From Candidatus Altimarinota bacterium (GTDB lineage Bacteria > Patescibacteria > JAEDAM01 > BD1-5 > UBA2023), in contig JAGYHI010000001.1 in NCBI GenBank assembly GCA_018457335.1, forward strand, positions 1 to 64,000: a stretch of DNA of 64,000 nucleotides, read 5' to 3'. The notes below the pieces were generated by a model that saw nothing but the letters and a program-made list of their open reading frames with translations, was not told the origin of the DNA and did not search any database. Position numbers and translations under genes: made by a program. Positions 30,745 to 42,011 of the stretch are shown piece by piece; within the stretch, counting starts at the first letter, position 1, and each line of letters begins with the position of its first letter.

Positions 30745-30942
30745 AACTGTTTTTTTGTTTTTTTCTATAAAAAAATTTGCTTTTTTTATAAAAATATGTA
30801 TATTATTTTCTGCTTTAACTTTAAGTTATCTGAGAGCCTTTATTGGTCAGTATATTTTGTTTTTTTATATTTCTATTTGGGAAATATAGATTTTTTTCGC
30901 ATTTGTAGAAAAAGTTGTTATTTGGAGGGAAAAACCGTAAAT

Positions 30943-31248
30943 GTCATTCCCGCGCAGGTGGGAATCTGGGTGGAAAAGAGAAAATGTCATTTCGGACTTG
31001 ATCCGGAATCCAGCTAATAAATAAAATTCCTTTCTAAAACCTCACCCTTCATACTCCTTTTCTTTTGTGACCAAAAGAAACAAAAGTTTTGGGGTCAAAT
31101 AAACTCGCTCGTACTCGCCAAAAGGCTTCATCTTTTAAAAACTGATTTTCATCATCGCTCATCGATTTTTTTCACTCTTTATTATTTTTAAAGGTAAAAA
31201 ATCTCTTGGCAGTATTTGTCCCCAAACCCCCATTTGTACAGGTTTTCC
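30943..31248 (+). repeat. composite intergenic repeat B
   Basis: Occupies much of the 705-bp gap between the surface operon and topA. It opens with two REP-like palindromes (30943-30970 and 30986-31013; CGGACTTGATCCG core). These are followed by the same ordered blocks as repeat A: AAAACCTCACCC, CTTTTGTGACCAAAAG, AACTCGCTCG, AACTGATTTTCATC and CCCCAAACCCCCA..GGTTTTC. It is in the opposite orientation to repeat A and more diverged. Both copies precede plus-strand housekeeping genes. Confidence 0.75.
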
Positions 31249-31389
31249 TTTTTAAAAATAAAATTATAAGTTTTCTAAATAGAAAAATATTACTTGAAAT
31301 AAATAAAAAACACCTTTTTTCAAAAAAAATTTGACTTTCCGCGCACTCTCTCTACTCTATATGACAATATTTTCTTCTTCAATAAAAAT

Positions 31390-33951
31390 ATGAAACTTGT
31401 CATCGTCGAGTCCCCAGCAAAGGCCAAAAAAATCGCTGGATACCTTGGAAAAGACTATAAAGTCGAGGCATCTATTGGGCATATCCGCGACTTGCCAGCA
31501 AAAAATATGTGAGTCGATATCGCTGGTGGATTTGAACCACAGTATGAAATTTCGCCACAGAAAAAAAAGCGTGTTGCCGAACTCAAAAGATATGCAAAAA
31601 ATGCTGAGAGTATCATACTTGCGACGGATCCAGATCGTGAATGAGAGGCAATTGCTTGGCATTTGGCTCATATTTTTGGTATTGATCCAGCGACGACAGA
31701 CCGAGTGGCTTATCACGAAATCACAAAAACCGCAATTGCAAAGGCTTTCTCTGAGCCGAAGACGATTGATATTGACCTTGTAAATGCTCAGCAATCACGA
31801 CGAATTCTCGACCGAATTGTGGGGTACGAACTCTCTCCACTCCTTTGGAAAAAAGTCCAAAGAGGACTTTCGGCGGGACGTGTCCAGTCGGTTGCCGTCA
31901 AACTCCTCGTCGAGCGAGAGCGTGAAATTCGTGCCTTTGAACCAAAAGAAAGTTGGAAACTCTCGACAAATCTTGTTCATAGTGACGGAAAAACTTTGCT
32001 TCCGGCAGAATTTACAAAATTCAAGGGAAAAGCAAAAAATTTCAAATCCCAAAAAGATCTTGAAAAGTTCTTGGCTTCGCATGATATCGACCTCGAAAAT
32101 GTCGATATGAAGCAAGATAAAAAATGAAATTTTCACTTCATACTTCCGCACACTGAGAATTTTATCCTCAATGCAACGGTAAAAAAACAGAGCAAACGCA
32201 CACCGTGAGCGCCTTTTACGACTTCGACGCTCCAACAGGAAGCCAGCCGAAAACTCGGATTTGGCGTCAAACGAACGATGCAAATCGCCCAGAGTTTGTA
32301 TCAAAATGGGCACATCACCTATATGCGAACGGACTCGGTCAGTCTCTCGCAGGCAGCGATGGACGGTGCAAAAGCCTATATCGAAAAAGCCTACGGAGCT
32401 GAGTATGTCATGCCAAAAGGTCGCCAATATAAAACCAAACAATCGTCAGCACAAGAAGCGCACGAGGCAATTCGTCCGACTGATCTTGCAAAAACACCAG
32501 GAAACCTTGGTGGCGATATCGCCGAGGAAAAACTCTACAAACTCATCTGGGAGCGAACCGTCGCATCACAAATGAAAGAGGCGACCGTAGAGCTCACCAC
32601 TTACGAATTTTCACCGACAAAAAATAGTGATGAACTCTGGATTTCAAAAGGGGAAGTCATCACTTTTGCTGGGTTTATGAAACTCTATATCGAGGGAGTC
32701 GATGATGAAAATGCGCCTGACCCAATGCTCCAAAAGCAACTTCCAAAAGTCACTGATGGGACTGAGTTGCCGTCAAAAAACTTCCAAGGACAGCAAAAAT
32801 TCACACTGCCACCAGCACGATACACGGAGGCTTCTCTCGTCAAGAAACTCGAAGCTGAGGGAATTGGTCGACCGTCGACCTATGCACCGACGATTCAGAC
32901 GATTCAGGATCGATGATATGTCGTCGTCGAATCAAAAAAACTCGTGCCGACAGATATCGCTTTTGTCGTGACGGATTATCTCTCTGAGCAATTTCCGTGG
33001 CTGATGCGCTACGATTTTACTGCAAAAGTCGAAGAAAAATTTGATACGATTGCCGAAGGAAAAGAGGACTGGAAAAAAATGCTCGCATCATTTTATGAAC
33101 CATTTCACTCTGGAATCGTTGAGGCTGAGGGCAGTGATGGTAAATTTTCTGGGGAGCGAATCCTCGGAAAAGATGAAAAAACCGGTTATACGATTTTAGC
33201 GCGTATGAGTCGATTTGGTCCAGTCATCCAGATGGGATCACCAGATGAACTTGCCGAAGAAGAAAAGCCAAAATATGCTAATCTTTCACCTGGACTTTCT
33301 ATCGATGATATCACTTTTAAGCAAGCACTCGAACTCTTTAAATTTCCAAAAGATATCGGTGAATATGAAGAAAAACCAGTTGTCATTGGACAAGGAAGAT
33401 TTGGGCCGTATGTCAAGTGGGGCGACGCGTATGTCTCTATCCCACGAGATATTGATCCACAAGCCGTCGGTATGGATATCGCGAAAAAACTTATTGAAGA
33501 AAAGAAAAAAGCCGATGCCCCGATTGGGACATACGAAGGAGAGCCGTACACACAAGGAAAAGGGCGATTTTGACCATTTTTGAAATATAAAAACCTCTAT
33601 GTCTCTATCCCGCGAGCAATCGACCCAGAAGAAATCACCGAAGAGCAGGCACATGATTTGATTGCCAAAAAAATCGAAAAAGAAGCCAATCGCTACATTC
33701 AGGTCTGGGATGAGGAGGGGATTTCTATCGAAAATGGACGCTGGGGACCATTTATAAAATTTAAAAAGAAAAATCTCTATCTCCAAAAAGACGGAGAGCG
33801 AATTAAAGATCAAGAAGTCGCAAAAGCACTCACTCTCGACGAGGTCAAAGCGATCATCACTGAGCAAATACCTGATGCCTTTAAAGAAACGAAGAAAAAA
33901 ACAACAAAAAAGGTAGCCAAGAAAAAACCGGCCACAAAGAAAAAGAAATAA
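31390..33951 (+). CDS. topA: DNA topoisomerase I
   Basis: An 853-residue type IA topoisomerase that relaxes negative supercoils. The TOPRIM domain starts [19 protein letters not shown] and has the metal-binding DPDREGEAIAWHL, with Gly encoded by TGA at 31642-31644. The active Tyr311 is in ITYMRTDS. Other TGA-Gly sites include KNM-G-VDI and [15 protein letters not shown]. Instead of C-terminal zinc fingers there are repeated beta modules ([52 protein letters not shown]) and a Lys-rich tail. A weak TTGACT box lies at 31331. The Lys-rich protein gene follows 84 bp downstream. Confidence 0.97.
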
Positions 33952-33987
33952 TACCCTTTATAGTATTTTATCTTGACTTTTTTAGAA

Positions 33988-34015
33988 AAAAGTATACATT
34001 ATGGTGTATACTTTT
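33988..34015. promoter_or_regulatory. operator-like inverted repeat
   Basis: AAAAGTATACA-TTATGG-TGTATACTTTT has perfect 11-bp arms. It overlaps the expected -10 region downstream of TTGACT (33973-33978) and ends 20 bp before the Lys-rich gene. Confidence 0.5.
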
Positions 34016-34035
34016 CTTTATTATTTTTTCTGCTT

Positions 34036-34419
34036 ATGTCTCAAAAAAATCTCGCGAGAAAATTCGCTACTATCAAGTCGAAAGAAACCAAACTTGCTGA
34101 AAAACTCACAAAATGTCGAAAAAAACAAATCCAAAATAAAGCGGAGGGAAATATCAAAAAACTCAAAAAATTTGAGAAAAAAGAAGAAAAACTTCTCAAA
34201 AAGAATTTTTCAGTGACAAAAAAACGAATCAAACTCGAGAAAAAAATAGCAAAAATCGAGACAAAAAAATCAAAAAAACTCGCAAAATCTCTCAAAAAAA
34301 CAAAATCAAAAAAAGGGGTAAAAGGAAATAAAAAACTCCGACCAACACTTCCACAGTTGATGCCACTTTCTAAAATTGTCGTCTCAAAAGATGCTCCGCT
34401 TGTGGAAACAAGAAAATAA
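34036..34419 (+). CDS. lysine-rich basic protein, unknown
   Basis: A 127-residue, extremely basic protein, rich in Lys with spaced Glu, Leu and Phe. It is predicted to be helical or coiled coil up to about residue 95, then a short Pro-containing tail (LRPTLPQLMPLSKIVV). No TGA codons. The start MSQKNLARK follows the U-rich leader rather than the in-frame upstream ATG at 33973. It could be a nucleic-acid-binding or nucleoid-associated protein; this rests on composition and the topA neighbour only. This is its only complete copy: the inverted repeat breaks inside it at 34218. Confidence 0.6.
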   Translation: MSQKNLARKFATIKSKETKLAEKLTKCRKKQIQNKAEGNIKKLKKFEKKEEKLLKKNFSVTKKRIKLEKKIAKIETKKSKKLAKSLKKTKSKKGVKGNKKLRPTLPQLMPLSKIVVSKDAPLVETRK

Positions 34420-34681
34420 AAAATCTCCGACTTGAAAAATTTAAAAAATCTGTATAATACCAAGTAAGAAAATTCTTATTTGGTATTTTTATTTTTCAAG
34501 AAATGAGCGAAAAAGTTTTTGAAGGGCAGTATAGAGATGAAAAAATCTTATTACGGACACATCCACATATTTTTGTGGTTTTTTCTCAAAAAATCCACCT
34601 TTTTTTCGTGTACATCGTTCTCATGTTTTTATTGATGATTATTTGATATTTTCTCTTTCCAAAGCAGATAATTAGTTTTTC
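34219..34681. other. single-copy loop between the arms of the giant inverted repeat
   Basis: 463 bp not mirrored elsewhere in the window. It holds the 3' end of the Lys-rich gene, a promoter/hairpin region and the 5' part of a membrane protein gene. The arms meet it at CAGTGACA (ending 34218) and its reverse complement (starting 34682). Near the join, contig GTTTTTCTGTCAC resembles the native antisense GTTTTTTTGTCAC, which gives a short near-identity at the breakpoint. Confidence 0.9.
34457..34486. promoter_or_regulatory. inverted repeat overlapping a promoter
   Basis: ATACCAAGTAAGAA / TTCTTATTTGGTAT forms a 14-bp stem with one G-T pair. It overlaps the end of a TATAAT box (34453-34458; TTGAAA at 34432 with a 15-bp spacer). 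It is followed by TTTTTATTTTT, so it could also terminate the Lys-rich gene. Confidence 0.45.
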
Positions 34682-34901
34682 TGTCACTGAAAAATTCTTT
34701 TTGAGAAGTTTTTCTTCTTTTTTCTCAAATTTTTTGAGTTTTTTGATATTTCCCTCCGCTTTATTTTGGATTTGTTTTTTTCGACATTTTGTGAGTTTTT
34801 CAGCAAGTTTGGTTTCTTTCGACTTGATAGTAGCGAATTTTCTCGCGAGATTTTTTTGAGACATAAGCAGAAAAAATAATAAAGAAAAGTATACACCATA
34901 A
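34503..34901 (+). pseudogene. membrane protein gene truncated by the fold-back (chimeric ORF)
   Basis: Only about the first 59 codons (to 34681) are native: MSEKVFEGQYRDEKILLRTH, then two hydrophobic segments with a TGA-Gly between them (IIGYFLFP). The basic-His start followed by paired membrane helices resembles PH-domain (bPH2) membrane proteins of small bacteria, but too little remains to be sure. Past 34681 the frame runs antisense through the copied Lys-rich gene to a TAA at 34899, so that part is an artefact of the inversion. Confidence 0.55.
34586..34864 (-). pseudogene. truncated copy of the Lys-rich protein gene (chimeric ORF)
   Basis: Copy-2 counterpart of the gene at 34036. Its first 61 codons are identical, up to KKNFSVT. 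It then crosses the join at 34682 into the loop and ends in unrelated residues after 92 codons. Confidence 0.85.
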
Positions 34902-34912
34902 TGTATACTTTT
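34885..34912. promoter_or_regulatory. operator-like inverted repeat, copy 2
   Basis: Mirror of 33988-34015, upstream of the truncated Lys-rich gene copy. Confidence 0.45.
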
Positions 34913-34948
34913 TTCTAAAAAAGTCAAGATAAAATACTATAAAGGGTA

Positions 34949-37510
34949 TTATTTCTTTTTCTTTGTGGCCGGTTTTTTCTTGGCTACCTTTTTTGTTGTT
35001 TTTTTCTTCGTTTCTTTAAAGGCATCAGGTATTTGCTCAGTGATGATCGCTTTGACCTCGTCGAGAGTGAGTGCTTTTGCGACTTCTTGATCTTTAATTC
35101 GCTCTCCGTCTTTTTGGAGATAGAGATTTTTCTTTTTAAATTTTATAAATGGTCCCCAGCGTCCATTTTCGATAGAAATCCCCTCCTCATCCCAGACCTG
35201 AATGTAGCGATTGGCTTCTTTTTCGATTTTTTTGGCAATCAAATCATGTGCCTGCTCTTCGGTGATTTCTTCTGGGTCGATTGCTCGCGGGATAGAGACA
35301 TAGAGGTTTTTATATTTCAAAAATGGTCAAAATCGCCCTTTTCCTTGTGTGTACGGCTCTCCTTCGTATGTCCCAATCGGGGCATCGGCTTTTTTCTTTT
35401 CTTCAATAAGTTTTTTCGCGATATCCATACCGACGGCTTGTGGATCAATATCTCGTGGGATAGAGACATACGCGTCGCCCCACTTGACATACGGCCCAAA
35501 TCTTCCTTGTCCAATGACAACTGGTTTTTCTTCATATTCACCGATATCTTTTGGAAATTTAAAGAGTTCGAGTGCTTGCTTAAAAGTGATATCATCGATA
35601 GAAAGTCCAGGTGAAAGATTAGCATATTTTGGCTTTTCTTCTTCGGCAAGTTCATCTGGTGATCCCATCTGGATGACTGGACCAAATCGACTCATACGCG
35701 CTAAAATCGTATAACCGGTTTTTTCATCTTTTCCGAGGATTCGCTCCCCAGAAAATTTACCATCACTGCCCTCAGCCTCAACGATTCCAGAGTGAAATGG
35801 TTCATAAAATGATGCGAGCATTTTTTTCCAGTCCTCTTTTCCTTCGGCAATCGTATCAAATTTTTCTTCGACTTTTGCAGTAAAATCGTAGCGCATCAGC
35901 CACGGAAATTGCTCAGAGAGATAATCCGTCACGACAAAAGCGATATCTGTCGGCACGAGTTTTTTTGATTCGACGACGACATATCATCGATCCTGAATCG
36001 TCTGAATCGTCGGTGCATAGGTCGACGGTCGACCAATTCCCTCAGCTTCGAGTTTCTTGACGAGAGAAGCCTCCGTGTATCGTGCTGGTGGCAGTGTGAA
36101 TTTTTGCTGTCCTTGGAAGTTTTTTGACGGCAACTCAGTCCCATCAGTGACTTTTGGAAGTTGCTTTTGGAGCATTGGGTCAGGCGCATTTTCATCATCG
36201 ACTCCCTCGATATAGAGTTTCATAAACCCAGCAAAAGTGATGACTTCCCCTTTTGAAATCCAGAGTTCATCACTATTTTTTGTCGGTGAAAATTCGTAAG
36301 TGGTGAGCTCTACGGTCGCCTCTTTCATTTGTGATGCGACGGTTCGCTCCCAGATGAGTTTGTAGAGTTTTTCCTCGGCGATATCGCCACCAAGGTTTCC
36401 TGGTGTTTTTGCAAGATCAGTCGGACGAATTGCCTCGTGCGCTTCTTGTGCTGACGATTGTTTGGTTTTATATTGGCGACCTTTTGGCATGACATACTCA
36501 GCTCCGTAGGCTTTTTCGATATAGGCTTTTGCACCGTCCATCGCTGCCTGCGAGAGACTGACCGAGTCCGTTCGCATATAGGTGATGTGCCCATTTTGAT
36601 ACAAACTCTGGGCGATTTGCATCGTTCGTTTGACGCCAAATCCGAGTTTTCGGCTGGCTTCCTGTTGGAGCGTCGAAGTCGTAAAAGGCGCTCACGGTGT
36701 GCGTTTGCTCTGTTTTTTTACCGTTGCATTGAGGATAAAATTCTCAGTGTGCGGAAGTATGAAGTGAAAATTTCATTTTTTATCTTGCTTCATATCGACA
36801 TTTTCGAGGTCGATATCATGCGAAGCCAAGAACTTTTCAAGATCTTTTTGGGATTTGAAATTTTTTGCTTTTCCCTTGAATTTTGTAAATTCTGCCGGAA
36901 GCAAAGTTTTTCCGTCACTATGAACAAGATTTGTCGAGAGTTTCCAACTTTCTTTTGGTTCAAAGGCACGAATTTCACGCTCTCGCTCGACGAGGAGTTT
37001 GACGGCAACCGACTGGACACGTCCCGCCGAAAGTCCTCTTTGGACTTTTTTCCAAAGGAGTGGAGAGAGTTCGTACCCCACAATTCGGTCGAGAATTCGT
37101 CGTGATTGCTGAGCATTTACAAGGTCAATATCAATCGTCTTCGGCTCAGAGAAAGCCTTTGCAATTGCGGTTTTTGTGATTTCGTGATAAGCCACTCGGT
37201 CTGTCGTCGCTGGATCAATACCAAAAATATGAGCCAAATGCCAAGCAATTGCCTCTCATTCACGATCTGGATCCGTCGCAAGTATGATACTCTCAGCATT
37301 TTTTGCATATCTTTTGAGTTCGGCAACACGCTTTTTTTTCTGTGGCGAAATTTCATACTGTGGTTCAAATCCACCAGCGATATCGACTCACATATTTTTT
37401 GCTGGCAAGTCGCGGATATGCCCAATAGATGCCTCGACTTTATAGTCTTTTCCAAGGTATCCAGCGATTTTTTTGGCCTTTGCTGGGGACTCGACGATGA
37501 CAAGTTTCAT
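34949..37510 (-). CDS. topA: DNA topoisomerase I, copy 2
   Basis: Identical 853-residue copy of the gene at 31390-33951, with the same TGA-Gly in DPDREGEAIAWHL and Tyr311. Two full topA genes facing each other 1 kb apart would be extraordinary in a small genome, which is one reason to suspect a fold-back artefact. Confidence 0.9.
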
Positions 37511-37651
37511 ATTTTTATTGAAGAAGAAAATATTGTCATATAGAGTAGAGAGAGTGCGCGGAAAGTCAAATTTTTTTTGAAAAAAGGTGTTTTTTATTTA
37601 TTTCAAGTAATATTTTTCTATTTAGAAAACTTATAATTTTATTTTTAAAAA

Positions 37652-37957
37652 GGAAAACCTGTACAAATGGGGGTTTGGGGACAAATACTGCCAAGAGATT
37701 TTTTACCTTTAAAAATAATAAAGAGTGAAAAAAATCGATGAGCGATGATGAAAATCAGTTTTTAAAAGATGAAGCCTTTTGGCGAGTACGAGCGAGTTTA
37801 TTTGACCCCAAAACTTTTGTTTCTTTTGGTCACAAAAGAAAAGGAGTATGAAGGGTGAGGTTTTAGAAAGGAATTTTATTTATTAGCTGGATTCCGGATC
37901 AAGTCCGAAATGACATTTTCTCTTTTCCACCCAGATTCCCACCTGCGCGGGAATGAC
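37652..37957 (-). repeat. composite intergenic repeat B, copy 2
   Basis: Mirror of 30943-31248; same REP pair and hairpin blocks between topA copy 2 and the surface operon copy 2. Confidence 0.75.
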
Positions 37958-38155
37958 ATTTACGGTTTTTCCCTCCAAATAACAACTTTTTCTACAAATG
38001 CGAAAAAAATCTATATTTCCCAAATAGAAATATAAAAAAACAAAATATACTGACCAATAAAGGCTCTCAGATAACTTAAAGTTAAAGCAGAAAATAATAT
38101 ACATATTTTTATAAAAAAAGCAAATTTTTTTATAGAAAAAAACAAAAAAACAGTT

Positions 38156-38184
38156 TTGACAATAACAAAAAAATATGATAACAT
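38156..38184 (+). promoter_or_regulatory. possible surface-operon promoter, copy 2
   Basis: TTGACA (38156-38161), 17 bp, TAACAT; mirror of 30716-30744. Confidence 0.45.
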
Positions 38185-38215
38185 AGAAATCATTACATCT
38201 TTAACTTCTCTTTTT

Positions 38216-39517
38216 ATGACTTCAAAATGAAGTACACATAAATATATCGCCGGTTTTATAATTGGACTTTCTTGTGCATCAGCTGTAGGTTATACTACCA
38301 TGCAAACAGAAGGTGGAATTGGAGTACTTTTTAATCTTCCTCCTACTTCTCATACTGAAACAAATGGCCATACTACAAGTAAATATCGTCTCGATGGAAC
38401 AAATATTAAAGATAAAACTATCACTTCTGCTGAACTCCAAGATAACAGTGTGACAGGTGATAAAATCAAAAACGGGAGTATTACGTCTGTAGATATAAAA
38501 GATGGGAGTATCACTAATGCAGACCTTCAACCAGGGAGTATCACAGTAAATAATCTCCAAGAAAATTCTATAGATGCATCAAAAATCAAAAATGGAACAC
38601 TCAAACAAGAAAATGTCAATCCAGCGTGGACTTTTTGGAAGAAACAAGGAAACAATGCTTATTACGACGATGGAAATGTGGGAATCAATACAAGGTTTCC
38701 TAATGAAAAACTGCAAGTCAATGGAAGTATTAAAATCAAAGACGGTACTGAATGAAAGGATTATGTACTCATGAGTGATGCGGACGGAAAAGCAAAGTGG
38801 AGTGAGAAAGGAGTAAATTTATGTAAAGCTAGTGGAAATTGAACTTGAAATATTTGTTATGGAACAAATATATTACAAAAGAATGTAAGTGGAAGAAATA
38901 ACACGACAATTGGTGAATCTGTATTAAAAAATAATATAACAGGAAGCAATAATACTGCTGTCGGAAATTTTTCTCTCCTACATCAAAATACTGGAAATAA
39001 TAATACAGCATTTGGATATCTTGCAGGTGACAACCTCAAGTCTGGGAACCACAATATTGCTCTCTGAACAAATACAAACTTTCCAAATCCAAACGGAAGC
39101 TACCAGCTTAACATCGGAAATATCATCACTGGAAATATGTCTGGAAATAAACAAATTACGATTAAAGGTGATCTGAAAGCATCGGCTTTTTTCTACACTT
39201 CTGATAAGCGTCTCAAAGAAAATATCACACCGATAAAAAATGTGATTCAAATCGTTAAAAAACTTCGTGGTGTCTCTTTTTCTTGGAAAGAAAACGGGCG
39301 AAAAACCTACGGGCTCGTCGCGCAAGAAGTTGAAAAAATCTTACCAGAACTCGTCCACACAGATGCAAGTGGCTATAAATCAGTAGAATACGGCAATCTT
39401 GTCGCCTTCCTCATCGAGGGTATCAAATCACAGCAAGCGGAAATCGACACACTCAAAAATCAGGTCAGCAACCTCCAAAAACAAATTGATGAAATCAAAA
39501 AAACTCTTAAAAAATAA
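38216..39517 (+). CDS. fibre-like S74 surface protein, copy 2
   Basis: Identical to the gene at 29383-30684. The S74 domain begins near residue 329 (SDKRLKENI), and the coiled-coil tail spans the last 40 residues. It leads the mirrored three-gene surface operon. Confidence 0.85.
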
Positions 39518-39522
39518 AAAAC

Positions 39523-41985
39523 ATGCAGAAAAAATGATATTACATCATGGGGTTGATTGTCAGCGTAATACTCATATGAGTATTTTCAGTGTACGCGATA
39601 AATAGCGTCCAAGACGGTTTCCGTATCGCGAAAAATACTCCTACTCTCGTGACCGCTCACAACATCTGTAAAAAAATTACAAATCTCTCTGATAAGTGAG
39701 ATGCTTTCATACCGACCAAAAGCAAAGCCGAATGGAACAATCTCATCGCAACCAAACCGAGCCACCTAAAACTCGAAGAATGTGAATCTATGGGAGAAAT
39801 GATTTTGGTATATGAAGGATTGACGAGTGGTGATGTCGTCGAGCTTCCTTTTCATGGAAATGTAAAAATTGAAAACATAGACTGGGGACGAGGTGGAGAA
39901 AACTGTATCAAAAAGACGACAAACATTGACCCAATTTGTACTTATAATAGTAAAGTTCAAAGTAGAGAGACAAGGATTGTAGTAAATGGAAAAGCAAATT
40001 GATTTTGAGAGCCTACTTCTAGAGATAGACAAGTAATACTATGAATGAATAAACTAAAAAAAGTTAAAAAATGGAAAGATATGTGATTTACTGATTTGAG
40101 TTTTGCTTTTATTTGAGCAGAAAATCTTATAGAAGTACCAAATTACTTACCAAAAACTGTCACCAATGTAGGATATATGTTTTCCTGAACTCATAAGTTC
40201 AATCAACCAATTGGAAATTGGGACACAAGTCGTATAACTAATATGCGAGGGATGTTTTCGAACTCTAACTTCAATCAAGCAATTGGAAATTGGGATACGA
40301 GTCAAGTGACAAATATGAGTAGAATGTTTTCTGGCGGTAAGTTCAATCAACCAATTGGAGCTTGGGATACAAGTAAGGTTACAGATATGAGATTTATGTT
40401 TTCGTGGAATAATTTCAATCAACCAATTGGAAATTGGGATACAAGTAATGTAACCAATATGGATGGTATGTTTTCGTGGAATAATAATTTCAATCAACCA
40501 ATTGGAACTTGGGATACAAGTAAGGTTACAGATATGGGTGTTATGTTTCGAAAATCTAATTTCAATCAACCAATTGGAAATTGGGATACAAGTAAGGTTA
40601 CAGATATCTGGGGAATATTCTTAGATAATCCTTCATTTAACCAACCAATCGGAAATTGGGACGTAAGTAAAGTTAAAAATATGGCTTTTATGTTTGAAAA
40701 TGCAACAAGTTTTAATCAACCCTTAAATCACTGGAATACAAAGAGTGTAACTGATATGTTTGGAATGTTTAAAAACGCAACACAATTTGATCAAAATCTT
40801 TCTTGTTGGAATGTAAAAAAAGTAAAAAGTCAAGGCCACTTTGCAGTTTGAGCCTGATTTGATAGAGAAATGGAAAAGTACCCACGATGGTGAACCGACG
40901 GAAGTGGTGGAAATTGTAGCTCTCAAGGAGAAATGATTTTAGTATATGAAGGATTAGTTCCTTGAGATAAGGTTACATTGGGTTTTCACTGAGATGTACA
41001 TATAACAGATATAGATTGGGGACCTTGATGAGAAGATTGTCAAAAAACAAATGACTGGTACTATCCATGATGTACTTATAAAAATTGAGTAAATTCTTGA
41101 GAAACTACCATTATAGTCAGAGGAAAGGCAAGCGATTTTTGATATACTTGGTGATGAACTCAACCTGGTATCAAAAAACTAAAAAAGGTCTTAAAATGGG
41201 ATAATCTTGGAATTACAAATTTTTCGTATGCATTTAAAAAAGCGGAATCTCTTATAGAGGTTCCGAAATATTTACCTCCTGGAGTAATAAATACTAGTCG
41301 TATGTTTCAAGGAGCAACAATATTTAACTGAGATATAAGTTTATGGGATGTGAGTAAAGTTACCAATATGACAAGTATGTTTTATCAAGCAACAGTATTT
41401 AACTGAGATATAAGTTTATGGGATGTGAGTAAAGTTACTAATATGGCAAATATGTTTTATCAAGCAGAAGAATTTAATCAACCATTAAGTAAATGGAAAA
41501 CATCCAATCTTAAAAAAATGACAGGAATATTTTGTTACGCAAAAAAATTTAATTGAAATATAAACTCATGGGATGTAAGTAAGGTTACCGATATGAGGAA
41601 TATTTTTACAATGGCAACAAGCTTTAATCAACCATTGAATAACTGGAATGTTAGTAATGTTATACGAATGAATAGTATGTTTTCTTACGCAAAAAAATTC
41701 AATCAACCATTGAATAATTGGAATGTTAGTAATGTTAAATATATGAATACTATGTTTCATCATGCAGAAGAATTTAATCAACCTTTATCTCAATGGAATA
41801 CAAGTAATGTTATAAAAATGTATGATATGTTTAATGATGCTTATGATTTTGATCAAAATCTTTCCTGTTGGAATGTAAAAAAAGTAACGGGTAAAAGTTT
41901 TTTTGCTTCCAGTGCTTGATTTGCAAACCAACCCGAAAAGTACCCAAAATGGTGAACTGACGGAAGCACCTGAAACTGCGATTAA
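39523..41985 (+). CDS. DUF285/BspA-like repeat surface protein, copy 2
   Basis: Identical to the gene at 26915-29377. The two GEMILVYEG modules start near residues 91 and 469, which gives the 378-residue internal period. It starts 5 bp after the S74 gene. Confidence 0.86.
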
Positions 41986-42011
41986 TCTTTAAATACATAT
42001 AATTTTTTCCT

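Larger units (their letters stand above)
4900..34218 (+). repeat. giant inverted repeat, left arm
   Basis: 29,319 bp matching 34682-64000 in reverse complement, with position x pairing with 68900-x. Spot checks at both ends and all translated frames agree exactly, including the 19-A homopolymer and the secA duplication. Confidence 0.97.

Noticed and set aside
738..33951. Many short adjacent ORFs in one frame that look like broken genes or pseudogenes
   Set aside because: They are single genes interrupted only by TGA, which is Gly here. Joining them restores full family lengths and motifs.
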